Of a stretch of 25,982 nucleotides of DNA, positions 1 through 7,564 are shown in pieces. Each line of letters starts with the position of its first letter. Positions within the stretch are counted from its first letter, which is position 1. The DNA comes from CALHKP01 sp963558075 (GTDB taxonomy: Bacteria > Bacillota > Clostridia > Peptostreptococcales > Anaerovoracaceae), in NCBI GenBank assembly GCA_963558075.1, contig CAUWFN010000027.1, positions 1-25,982 of the forward strand, written 5' to 3'. The position numbers and the translations under genes are program-made. A model generated the notes under the pieces. The model saw only the letters and a program-made list of their open reading frames with translations. It searched no databases and had not been told where the DNA came from.

Positions 1-408
1 ATTACAAGTTGGTTAGATGCTTTTATGCTTGGAGATTTATATATTGTAGGATTAGGATTAGATTTTGCAGAGACCGATTTATGGTGGCTTCTTGAAAAGA
101 AAATGCTGTACTCAGAAAAAATATTAACTGGAAAAACTATATATTATAGTCCTAAGGTTGTACACAATAAAAACAGTAAGTGCTTTGATTGCAGTTGTGA
201 TAAAGAATGATATGTATGTAACAGATTTGATGATAATAAATTTACTGGCACATCCTTTTGTCATAATAAAATGTTGGAAATATATGGTGTGGAATCACGG
301 AATCTGAATTTTATTATAAATAGTGATGGAAACGGAAACGGGTCCTATGAGGACTTTTATAGAAAAGTACTTAATGATATCAAACAAGATATAATTAATA
401 CTCAGTGA
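1..408 (+). pseudogene. C-terminal part of a SIR2-like protein, interrupted by an in-frame TGA
   Basis: Frame 1 is open from the window edge to a TGA at 208-210, then open again to a second TGA at 406-408. The first part contains YIVGLGLDFAETDLWWLL, which I recognise from memory as resembling the C-terminal part of SIR2-like NAD-binding proteins of unknown or defence-related function. The part after the TGA (KMLEIYGVES and YEDFYRKVLNDI) resembles the usual C-terminal end of such proteins, a gVxV strand followed by a Y..FY..vL..I helix. The simplest reading is one gene broken by a nonsense mutation. The ATG at 25 is internal and is not the true start, since the frame is open upstream with ITSWLDAF. 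The 5' part lies outside the window. Family assignment is moderate; the continuous frame around the stop is directly visible. Confidence 0.5.
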
Positions 409-451
409 TTCCTATACACAAAAAAATAGTATTTTTTTTGTTGTTTAGCAC

Positions 452-480
452 TTGAAAATCCCTTTTGATGATGTTAAAAT
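452..480 (+). promoter_or_regulatory. Sigma-A promoter of the ileS T-box leader
   Basis: TTGAAA at 452-457 and TAAAAT at 475-480 are separated by exactly 17 bases. Transcription would start near 487, just before the T-box. Confidence 0.7.
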
Positions 481-486
481 GGTCAA

Positions 487-720
487 GTACACAAAATTTA
501 ATATTCGGGCTATGAAGGAACCAAAGTAGCACCAGTGTAATAACCTTACAGAGAGTCGGTCATTTGCTGAGAGACCGGTGGTGAAGCTGAATGTGAATAT
601 CAGTCTGGAGCCTGACACTTTAATGAGAGGCACCTTGTCAGAGGTATGCAACTAGGGTGGTACCGCGGTTAAGAAATAATCGTCCCTAATCGGAAATTGA
701 ATCCCGGTTAGGGATTTTTT
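487..720 (+). promoter_or_regulatory. T-box riboswitch (tRNA-Ile sensing) upstream of ileS
   Basis: The diagnostic T-box sequence AGGGTGGTACCGCGG lies at 654-668. An AGAGAG / GCTGAGAGACCGG segment typical of stem I lies around 550-580. The specifier region GAATATCAG gives ATC (599-601), an isoleucine codon followed by a purine as usual, which fits the downstream gene. The antiterminator competes with the terminator at 683-720. Uncharged tRNA-Ile should stabilise the antiterminator and switch ileS on. Together with the promoter this accounts for nearly all of the 370-base gap before ileS. Confidence 0.93.
683..720 (+). terminator. T-box attenuator terminator
   Basis: The 11-nt arms TCCCTAATCGG (683-693) and CCGGTTAGGGA (704-714) pair with one G-U pair and are followed by six T (715-720). 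Confidence 0.9.
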
Positions 721-776
721 GTTGAAGCAGTATGGGAAAGCTGCTAAATAGTTACACGAAAGGAAATGTAAAGACT

Positions 777-3700
777 ATGTTTGAAAAACTATCAGACAGA
801 CCTGTTGCAGAAGTGCAGAACGAACAGGTTGCACAGTGGAAAGAAGAAGATCTGCTACACAAATGTGTAACAGCAAGAGAAGGAAAGCCTAGCTTCGTAT
901 TCTACGAAGGACCCCCAACAGCAAATGGAAAGCCTGGAATTCACCATGTAATGGCAAGAACACTCAAGGACTCCATCTGCAGATATAAGACAATGAAAGG
1001 CTTCCAGGTTAACAGAAAAGCTGGATGGGATACTCACGGACTTCCTGTAGAAATCGAAGTAGAAAAGCAGCTTAATATGAGCGGCAAACAGGATATCGAA
1101 AAATACGGAATCAAGGAATTCAACGAAAAGTGCAGAGAATCAGTATTCACTTACACAGGAATGTGGAGAGAAATGACTGAAAGAATGGGATACCTTGTAG
1201 ACCTTGATAATCCATACATCACATTAGATAACAACTATATCGAAACATGCTGGTGGATCCTAAAGGAATTCTTCAAGGCTGACATGATTTACGAAGGACA
1301 CAAGATTCTTCCTTACTGCCCAAGATGCGGAACTGGTCTTGCTTCCCACGAAGTAGCACAGGGATATAAAGAAGTAAAAGTTAACACTCTAATCGCTAAA
1401 TTCAAAAGATCAGATGCAGATAACGAATACTTCCTTGCATGGACAACTACTCCATGGACACTTGCATCAAATACAGTACTTACAGTAGGTCCTGACATCG
1501 ACTACATCAAAGCAAAGATGCTCGAAGGCGACGAAGCAGGAAATCTGTTCTACGTTGCAAAGACTCTTGCTGACAAGGTTCTTGGTGAAGGCAAATACGA
1601 AGTAGTAGAAGAAATGAAAGGTAGCGACTTAGAATACGTAGAATACGAGCAGCTAATGCCTTTCTGCAAAGTTGACAAGAAAGCTTTCTTCGTAACATGC
1701 ATGGATTATGTATCTATCGAAGATGGTACTGGTATCGTTCATACAGCTCCTGCATTTGGTGAAGATGACTATAACTGCGGAAGAAAATATGACCTTCCAA
1801 TGATCCAGCCTGTAGACGAAAGAGGATGCTATACAGAAACTCCATGGAAGGGCCACTTTGTTATGGAAGATGGTCTTGATGTAGAAATCCTAAAATGGCT
1901 TGCAGCAGAAAACAAAGTATTCTCAAAGCAGAAGATGGAGCACAACTATCCACACTGCTGGAGATGCGGAACACCACTTGTTTACTACGCAAAACCAAGC
2001 TGGTACATCGAAATGAGCAAGCTAAAAGATCAGCTTGTTGCTAATAACAACACAGTTAACTGGTATCCAGAATTCGTAGGTGAAAAGAGATTCGGAAACT
2101 GGCTGTCAGAAGTAAAAGACTGGGCTATCTCAAGAAGCAGATACTGGGGAACTCCAATTCCAATCTGGAGATGCGAATGCGGTCACCTAGAATGTATCGG
2201 AAGCAGAGAAGAACTAGTAGAAAAATCAATCGAAAATATCGACGAATCAATCGAACTACACAGACCATATGTTGATGATGTTCATCTAACTTGCCCACAC
2301 TGTGGCAAACCAATGACAAGAATTCCAGAAGTTATGGACTGCTGGTTCGACTCAGGAGCAATGCCATTTGCACAGTGGCACTATCCATTTGAAAACAAAG
2401 AAATCTTTGATGATAAGCTATTCCCAGCTGACTTCATCTGCGAAGGTATCGACCAGACAAGAGGTTGGTTCTACTCACTAATGGCTATCGCAACATTCAT
2501 CAAAGGAAAGGCTCCATATAAGAACGTTCTTGTAAATGACCTAATTCTTGACAAAGAAGGCAAGAAGATGTCAAAGTCAAGAGGAAACACAGTTTCACCA
2601 TTTGAACTATTTGACAAATATGGTGCTGACGCAACAAGATGGTATCTACTTTCAGTATCACCTGCATGGTCACCAACTAAGTTTGACGAAGATGGTCTAA
2701 TCGATGTAGTGAGCAAGTTCTTTGGAACTCTAAGAAACGTATATAACTTCTTCGTACTATACTCAAATCAGGATGATGTAAAGATGGAAGATGTATTTGT
2801 TGACTATGCTAAGAGACCTGAACTTGACAGATGGATTCTGTCAAAATACAACAAGCTAGTTAAAGAAGTAACTGAACACATGGACGGCTACGACCACATG
2901 AAGACTGTTCGTGCTGTAACTGATTTTGTTTCAGAAGACCTTTCAAACTGGTACATCAGAAGAGCTAGAAGAAGATTCTACGGCGAGGAAATGACAGAAG
3001 ATAAGAAGAGCGTATACTCAACTACATACGAAATTCTTGTTGGAGTATCAAAGCTTATCGCACCATTTGCGCCATTCATTTCAGATGAAATTTATACTAA
3101 GTTAACTGGTGAGGAAACTGTACATATTGCTGACTTCCCAGTATCAGATGAATCTCTGATTGATGAAAAGGTAGAAGACAGAATGGACCTTGTAAGAACA
3201 CTTGTAACTCTAGGTAGAGGCACAAGAGAAAAAGAAAGAATCAAGGTTAGACAGCCTCTTCAGGAAGTAATGGTTGACGGAAAATACAAGGCAGTAATCG
3301 AAGACTTAGCTGATCTGATAAAGGAAGAACTGAATGTTAAGGAAGTAGTATTTGCTGATGAGCTTGACAAGTTCATGAACTATAGCCTAAAGCCTAACTT
3401 CAAGGTTGCAGGTCCTGTTCTTGGTGGAAAGATCAAACTGTTCACAGGCGCTCTTGCAAAAGAAAACCCTGCAGAATTTGTTGCAAAACTCGAAGATGGC
3501 GCTGTAGTAATGAATCTTGATGGAGAAGACTTTGAAATTCAGAAGGAATTCGTAGATGTAAGAATCAGCGCAAAAGAAGGCTTTGCTGTAGCGATGGAAA
3601 ACAATGTATTTACAATTCTAGATACAACTATGACTCCAGAGCTTGTTAAGGAAGGTCTTGCAAGAGAACTTGTATCAAAGGTTCAGCAGATGCGTAAGCA

Positions 3701-3890
3701 GGAAGATTTCGAAATGATGGATAACATCAACATCTATGTTGATGCAGACGAAGATGTAAAGGCAGCTATTACAGACTTTGCAGATTACATCAAATCAGAA
3801 ACTCTTGCAAAGGCTATCGAAGAAAAATCAGGTCTTGAAAGCTATGATCTAAATGGTCACAAGACTGGAATTGCAGTAGAAAGAATTTAA
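777..3890 (+). CDS. ileS: Isoleucine--tRNA ligase, IleRS2 type
   Basis: Class I cytosolic aminoacyl-tRNA synthetase that charges tRNA-Ile and edits misactivated valine. With the start at 777 it has 1037 residues, the size of the eukaryotic-like IleRS2 group. Visible in order: the active-site region GPPTANGKPGIHH (residues 45-57), a T-rich editing segment TTTPWTL in the CP1 insertion (about 223), GTGIVHTAPAFGEDDY (about 317), KMSKS (597-601), WYIRRARRRF in the anticodon-binding part (about 725), and several CxxC pairs suggesting zinc sites. The HIGH signature is changed to GIHH. An in-frame ATG at 732 would add 15 residues but has no ribosome site and sits against the T-box terminator; 777 has AAAGGA upstream and gives the family-like start MFEKL. 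It is controlled by the T-box, and rlmN follows after 11 bases. Confidence 0.97.
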   Translation: MFEKLSDRPVAEVQNEQVAQWKEEDLLHKCVTAREGKPSFVFYEGPPTANGKPGIHHVMARTLKDSICRYKTMKGFQVNRKAGWDTHGLPVEIEVEKQLNMSGKQDIEKYGIKEFNEKCRESVFTYTGMWREMTERMGYLVDLDNPYITLDNNYIETCWWILKEFFKADMIYEGHKILPYCPRCGTGLASHEVAQGYKEVKVNTLIAKFKRSDADNEYFLAWTTTPWTLASNTVLTVGPDIDYIKAKMLEGDEAGNLFYVAKTLADKVLGEGKYEVVEEMKGSDLEYVEYEQLMPFCKVDKKAFFVTCMDYVSIEDGTGIVHTAPAFGEDDYNCGRKYDLPMIQPVDERGCYTETPWKGHFVMEDGLDVEILKWLAAENKVFSKQKMEHNYPHCWRCGTPLVYYAKPSWYIEMSKLKDQLVANNNTVNWYPEFVGEKRFGNWLSEVKDWAISRSRYWGTPIPIWRCECGHLECIGSREELVEKSIENIDESIELHRPYVDDVHLTCPHCGKPMTRIPEVMDCWFDSGAMPFAQWHYPFENKEIFDDKLFPADFICEGIDQTRGWFYSLMAIATFIKGKAPYKNVLVNDLILDKEGKKMSKSRGNTVSPFELFDKYGADATRWYLLSVSPAWSPTKFDEDGLIDVVSKFFGTLRNVYNFFVLYSNQDDVKMEDVFVDYAKRPELDRWILSKYNKLVKEVTEHMDGYDHMKTVRAVTDFVSEDLSNWYIRRARRRFYGEEMTEDKKSVYSTTYEILVGVSKLIAPFAPFISDEIYTKLTGEETVHIADFPVSDESLIDEKVEDRMDLVRTLVTLGRGTREKERIKVRQPLQEVMVDGKYKAVIEDLADLIKEELNVKEVVFADELDKFMNYSLKPNFKVAGPVLGGKIKLFTGALAKENPAEFVAKLEDGAVVMNLDGEDFEIQKEFVDVRISAKEGFAVAMENNVFTILDTTMTPELVKEGLARELVSKVQQMRKQEDFEMMDNINIYVDADEDVKAAITDFADYIKSETLAKAIEEKSGLESYDLNGHKTGIAVERI

Positions 3891-3901
3891 GAGTAAACAA
3901 T

Positions 3902-4927
3902 ATGAAAGACTTGAGAAACCTTACGCTTGGCGAGATGGAAGATTTCGTCAAGGAACTGGGCGAGCCAAAATTTAGGGCGAAACAGGTCTTCAACTGGATT
4001 TACAAAGGAGTAACTGACTTCCGGCAGATGCGCAATCTGCCGGAAGTCTTTCAGGTTAAACTGGAGGAAAATTCATTTGTAGGCACTGTAAAACCAGTTC
4101 AGATACAGAAATCAAAAACAGATGGAACGCGCAAATATCTTTTCGAGCTGAGTGACGGAAATATGATAGAAAGCGTATTCATGAAATACAAGTTTGGAAA
4201 TTCTATATGCCTGTCTTCACAGGCGGGCTGCAGAATGGGCTGTAGGTTTTGCGCTTCTACAAGAAAGGGGCTTGAGCGAAATCTTACAGCGGGAGAAATC
4301 ATATCGCAGCTTATGGCAGCAGAGGAAGATACAGGCGAGAGAATAGGGCATATCGTAATAATGGGAACAGGCGAGCCTTTTGATAATTACGATAATCTAT
4401 CGAGATTTCTCAGAATTGTAAATGACAAAAATGGTCTTAATATAGGCATGAGAAATATTACTGTATCAACATGTGGGTTAGTTCCAAAGATAGAGCAGTT
4501 TGCCCATGATTTTAACCAGGTTAATCTTGCTATTTCGCTTCATGCACCAAATAACCGCATAAGAAGCAGTATGATGCCTGTAAATGACAGTTATTCGATA
4601 GAAGAGCTTATTTCAGCCTGCAAGAGATATACAGATATTACAGGGCGCCGTATCACCTTCGAATACACCCTTGTAAACGGTGTAAATGACTCAGACGAGC
4701 ATGCAGAAGAGCTTTGCAGGCTTCTTTACGGCATGCTTTGCCACGTAAACCTCATACCGCTTAATAAGGTAAATGAGACTGGTTTTGATACTGTAAGTAG
4801 ACAGAGAGCTCATCAGTTCAGAGAATATCTTGAGACGCGTCACATTCCAGCTACCGTAAGACGTGAGCTTGGAGCAGATATAGATGCTGCATGTGGACAG
4901 CTTCGGCTCAACAATGCAAAAAATTAG
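3902..4927 (+). CDS. rlmN: 23S rRNA (adenine-2503-C2)/tRNA (adenine-37-C2) methyltransferase
   Basis: Radical SAM enzyme that methylates C2 of A2503 in 23S rRNA and, in known family members, A37 of some tRNAs. It has 341 residues, close to the family norm. The [4Fe-4S] cysteines are C110, C114 and C117 in AGCRMGCRFCAS. The two mechanistic cysteines match C103 (ICLSSQ) and C331 (DAACGQL), so the methyl-Cys mechanism should be intact and this is not merely a lookalike. It lies 11 bases behind ileS with only a weak ribosome site (AAGAG), so co-transcription from the T-box promoter is likely. A strong perfect hairpin (4016-4048) lies in its coding sequence. No clear terminator follows it. Confidence 0.96.
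   Translation: MKDLRNLTLGEMEDFVKELGEPKFRAKQVFNWIYKGVTDFRQMRNLPEVFQVKLEENSFVGTVKPVQIQKSKTDGTRKYLFELSDGNMIESVFMKYKFGNSICLSSQAGCRMGCRFCASTRKGLERNLTAGEIISQLMAAEEDTGERIGHIVIMGTGEPFDNYDNLSRFLRIVNDKNGLNIGMRNITVSTCGLVPKIEQFAHDFNQVNLAISLHAPNNRIRSSMMPVNDSYSIEELISACKRYTDITGRRITFEYTLVNGVNDSDEHAEELCRLLYGMLCHVNLIPLNKVNETGFDTVSRQRAHQFREYLETRHIPATVRRELGADIDAACGQLRLNNAKN
4016..4048 (+). repeat. Perfect 14-bp inverted repeat inside rlmN
   Basis: GACTTCCGGCAGAT (4016-4029) and ATCTGCCGGAAGTC (4035-4048) are exact reverse complements around a 5-base loop GCGCA. The repeat covers codons 39-49 of rlmN and is GC-rich compared with its surroundings. Confidence 0.95.
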
Positions 4928-4953
4928 AAAATTTACTAAATTTGAATTTTATA

Positions 4954-4982
4954 TTGAATAATTCATGGTGTTAGTGTATAAT
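4954..4982 (+). promoter_or_regulatory. Sigma-A promoter of the small P-loop gene
   Basis: TTGAAT (4954-4959) and a perfect TATAAT (4977-4982) with a 17-base spacer, 32 bases before the chosen start codon. Confidence 0.7.
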
Positions 4983-5014
4983 AACTTTAAAATAAACGAA
5001 TGGAGGACATCATC

Positions 5015-5437
5015 ATGGTTAAATTATTGATTGGACACAAAGGAACAGGCAAAACTAAACAGATGATTGATCTTGCGAATGAGCAGGTAGAAAACAACAA
5101 AGGTAGCATAATTTTTATTAATAAGAATTCCAGATTGATGTATGACCTTAAGTACAGAATCAGAGTTGTATGCATGGAAGAATATGAACACATCACAAAC
5201 TGTGACGAATATATTGGTTTCCTATACGGAATCATCAGTTCAGACCATGATATCGAAACAATTTTTATCGATAGCATTTTAAAACATGCGGATTTCTCAT
5301 TAGGAGATCTTCCAGAATTCTTAAGCCGTCTAAAAGCTATTTCAAAGAATTATGGAATGGACTTTGTAGTAAGCTTAAGTGCAGAAAGAGAAGAAATGAT
5401 TGGAGTAGACTTCTCAGAATACGAAGTATTAAACTAA
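5015..5437 (+). CDS. Small P-loop NTPase-like protein of unknown function
   Basis: 140-residue soluble protein with a Walker A motif GHKGTGKT at residues 7-14 and a plausible Walker B strand, IETIFID, about two thirds along. It lacks the further domains of AAA, helicase or ABC proteins, so only nucleotide binding can be inferred. I chose the ATG at 5015 because GGAGG (5002-5006) sits at proper distance before it; the upstream ATG at 5000 overlaps that ribosome site itself. It has its own promoter and terminator, so it is probably a single-gene unit. Similar short clostridial proteins are often loosely labelled PilT-like or ATP-binding. I cannot assign a role. Confidence 0.8.
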   Translation: MVKLLIGHKGTGKTKQMIDLANEQVENNKGSIIFINKNSRLMYDLKYRIRVVCMEEYEHITNCDEYIGFLYGIISSDHDIETIFIDSILKHADFSLGDLPEFLSRLKAISKNYGMDFVVSLSAEREEMIGVDFSEYEVLN

Positions 5438-5456
5438 TATGTTTCTAAATAGAAAG

Positions 5457-5484
5457 TGGCTGTGCATATAGTGCAGCCATTTTT
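5457..5484 (+). terminator. Intrinsic terminator after the P-loop gene
   Basis: TGGCTG (5457-5462) pairs with CAGCCA (5474-5479), followed by a T run. Flanking A-rich and T-rich bases extend the stem, so it may work in both directions. Confidence 0.75.
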
Positions 5485-5499
5485 CTATTATTACCAAAG

Positions 5500-5527
5500 T
5501 TTGTAGCGACTCATTTTGTTTTACAAT
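5500..5527 (+). promoter_or_regulatory. Possible weak promoter of the Nudix gene
   Basis: TTTGTA (5500-5505) and TACAAT (5522-5527), spacer 16. The -35 match is poor. Confidence 0.35.
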
Positions 5528-5580
5528 AGGATATGATGGGTAGTTAATTAAATAAAAGGACGCTGAAAGGATGTGATAAA

Positions 5581-6246
5581 TTGGAATTTGATATGAAGAA
5601 TCTTCTGAAGCAAGTAGATAGGGACACGATAGAGGCTTTTTCGCATTCTCATGAGAGTTCTCCTATAGGAAAGCACAGATTTTTTTCTGTTCTTGTTCCT
5701 TTTGTTGAAAAGGATGGAAAGCTGCAGCTTTTGTTTGAGCGCAGAGCAAACCATATGGAGTCACAGCCAGGGGAAATATGCTTTCCGGGTGGAAACATGG
5801 ACGAAGGAGAAAGTCCCCTTGAATGTGCCCTGAGAGAGACTTACGAGGAAATCGGAATTTCAAAAGATGACATAGAAGTCCTCTGTCAAGGAAATACTCT
5901 TTACGGATATGCTAATTACACCCTTTACACGCATCTTGCTTTTGTCGATGAGAAAAGCATAGAAAATGCTGTATTATCGAAAGATGAAGTTGATGAGATT
6001 TTTACAGTTCCAATCTCGGAGTTTACAGAAGATATTCTTTATGTGTCAAAACAGAAAATTGTAACTAAGCTCGAAAATTTCCCGTATGATCGATATGGAA
6101 TAGACGAGGATTATTCATGGAGAATCGGCTCGTGGGATATTCCGCTGTATGATGTCTGCGGAGAAAAAATTTGGGGACTTACAGCTAGGATAATATGGGA
6201 CATATTGCATGAAATTTGTATTTTTTGCTCAAAATTTACTAAATAA
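5581..6246 (+). CDS. Nudix hydrolase, CoA pyrophosphatase-like
   Basis: 221-residue cytosolic Nudix protein. The Nudix box GX5EX7REUXEEXGU is complete at residues 71-93 (ending RETYEEIGI). It is preceded by LLFERRANHMESQPGEICFP (51-69 region), which fits the CoA-pyrophosphatase (UPF0035/NudL) signature LLxxRxxxLxxHxGxxxFPGG, so cleavage of CoA or acyl-CoA to phosphopantetheine and ADP is the best guess. The start is a TTG at 5581, supported by AAAGGATGTGAT (5566-5577), one base off the full anti-Shine-Dalgarno complement; the ATG at 5593 is the alternative. No terminator is seen after it, and the next promoter lies 35 bases beyond its stop. Confidence 0.85.
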   Translation: MEFDMKNLLKQVDRDTIEAFSHSHESSPIGKHRFFSVLVPFVEKDGKLQLLFERRANHMESQPGEICFPGGNMDEGESPLECALRETYEEIGISKDDIEVLCQGNTLYGYANYTLYTHLAFVDEKSIENAVLSKDEVDEIFTVPISEFTEDILYVSKQKIVTKLENFPYDRYGIDEDYSWRIGSWDIPLYDVCGEKIWGLTARIIWDILHEICIFCSKFTK

Positions 6247-6258
6247 TGAAAAAGTCCT

Positions 6259-6286
6259 TTTATTCATGTATAAAGTATACTATAAT
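6259..6286 (+). promoter_or_regulatory. Promoter of the BMP lipoprotein gene
   Basis: Perfect TATAAT at 6281-6286 with a poor -35 (TTTATT, 6259-6264, spacer 16). AAGGAGG at 6321-6327 is a strong ribosome site for the ATG at 6334. Confidence 0.55.
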
Positions 6287-6333
6287 AGAACTGAACACTA
6301 ATTTCATTTTTCTTATAATCAAGGAGGAAAAAG

Positions 6334-7401
6334 ATGAAGAAATTATTAGCAGTGGTTCTTTGTCTAGTTGCTTCTGTATGTATGTTTGCATGCGGAGACA
6401 AAGAAAGTGATTCATACGAAATCGCTATGATCACAGACAAAGGAACAATCGACGACAAGTCATTTAACCAGGGAACATGGGAAGGAATTAAAGAATTTGC
6501 AGAAGAAAATGATAAGACTTACAAGTATTATCAGCCAACAGAGGATTCATATGCTGCAAGAATGGAACAGATTGACCTTGCAGTAAAAGGCGGAGCAAAG
6601 ATTATTGCTACACCTGGATTCCTATTCGAAGAATGTATCTATGATGCACAGGAAAAATATCCTGACGTAAAATTCATTCTTATCGATGGACGTCCACACG
6701 ACAAGGACTACAAGAACTTCAAGACTGCTGACAACACAGTTTCAATTCTGTTCGCAGAACAGGAAGCTGGATATCTTGCAGGTTATGCAGCAGTTCAGAA
6801 CGGTTACACTAAGCTTGGATTCATGGGCGGACAGCCTGTACCTGCTGTAACTCGTTACGGATACGGATTCGTTCAGGGCGCTAATGACGCTGCAGCTGAA
6901 AAGGGTATCACAGTTGATATGAAATTCAGCTATGCTGACGGATTCTCTCCATCACCTGAAATTCAGACTAAGGCTGCTGGATGGTATGCTGACGGAACAG
7001 AAGTTATCTTCTCATGCGGAGGCGGAATCTACTCATCAATCACAGCTGCTGCTGAAGCTTCAGAAGGAAAAGCTGTTATCGGTGTAGACGTTGACCAGAG
7101 CAGCGAATCAGAAACTATCGTTACTTCAGCTATGAAGGGTCTAAAAGTTGCTGTAGTTAAAGAACTTAAGGCATACTATGACGACAAGTTTGCAGGCGGT
7201 GAAGATTTAACATTAAGCGCTAAGGACGATGCAGTTGCACTTCCAATGGATACATCAAAGCTTGACAACTTCAGCGAAAAACAGTACAAGAAACTGTTAG
7301 AAAAAGTTAAGAAGGGTGAAGTTACAATCCCAACTGACACAGACGCTGAAAAAGCTGATGGTCTAAACGTACCAAACGTAAAGGTTCAGGTAGTAGCTTA
7401 A
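6334..7401 (+). CDS. BMP-family substrate-binding lipoprotein of a nucleoside-type ABC importer
   Basis: 355-residue exported lipoprotein. The N-terminus MKKLL, a hydrophobic stretch, and the lipobox MFAC give a lipidated Cys20. The mature part starts with YEIAMITDKGTIDDKSFNQG, the hallmark of the BMP/PnrA/Med family (PF02608), whose characterised members bind purine nucleosides. It lies just before an ATPase and two permease genes in the order of B. subtilis nupNOPQ (yufNOPQ), so it should deliver nucleosides to that transporter at the outer face of the membrane. Biased codon use and a strong ribosome site suggest high expression. An intrinsic terminator follows it. The exact substrate cannot be read from sequence. 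Confidence 0.93.
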   Translation: MKKLLAVVLCLVASVCMFACGDKESDSYEIAMITDKGTIDDKSFNQGTWEGIKEFAEENDKTYKYYQPTEDSYAARMEQIDLAVKGGAKIIATPGFLFEECIYDAQEKYPDVKFILIDGRPHDKDYKNFKTADNTVSILFAEQEAGYLAGYAAVQNGYTKLGFMGGQPVPAVTRYGYGFVQGANDAAAEKGITVDMKFSYADGFSPSPEIQTKAAGWYADGTEVIFSCGGGIYSSITAAAEASEGKAVIGVDVDQSSESETIVTSAMKGLKVAVVKELKAYYDDKFAGGEDLTLSAKDDAVALPMDTSKLDNFSEKQYKKLLEKVKKGEVTIPTDTDAEKADGLNVPNVKVQVVA

Positions 7402-7460
7402 TTTATAAAAACTATCTAGATTTAAAAAAACCTATGTAGATAAGTGAATTAGTGAGCTCC

Positions 7461-7495
7461 AGGGAAACGGTTTTTTAGCCGTTTCCCTCTTTTTT
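7461..7495 (+). terminator. Strong intrinsic terminator between binding protein and ATPase genes
   Basis: AGGGAAACGG (7461-7470) and CCGTTTCCCT (7479-7488) form a perfect 10-bp stem with an 8-base loop, followed by CTTTTTT. Confidence 0.93.
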
Positions 7496-7497
7496 AC

Positions 7498-7526
7498 TGG
7501 TAATGATTCTATTGATAGGGTATAAT
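7498..7526 (+). promoter_or_regulatory. Secondary promoter before the ABC ATPase gene
   Basis: Perfect TATAAT at 7521-7526 with a weak -35, TGGTAA (7498-7503), spacer 17. AGAGGAG (7552-7558) is the ribosome site for the ATG at 7565. Confidence 0.5.
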
Positions 7527-7564
7527 AAAATATGTATAAATATTTGTAAATAGAGGAGATTTAT

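Noticed and set aside
208..210. TGA as a selenocysteine codon in the SIR2-like fragment
   Set aside because: No convincing stem-loop directly after the TGA, the family is not known for selenocysteine, and no selenoprotein machinery is in the window. A nonsense mutation is simpler.
732..776. Upstream ATG as the ileS start
   Set aside because: It follows the T-box terminator directly without a ribosome site, and its extra residues do not match the family N-terminus.
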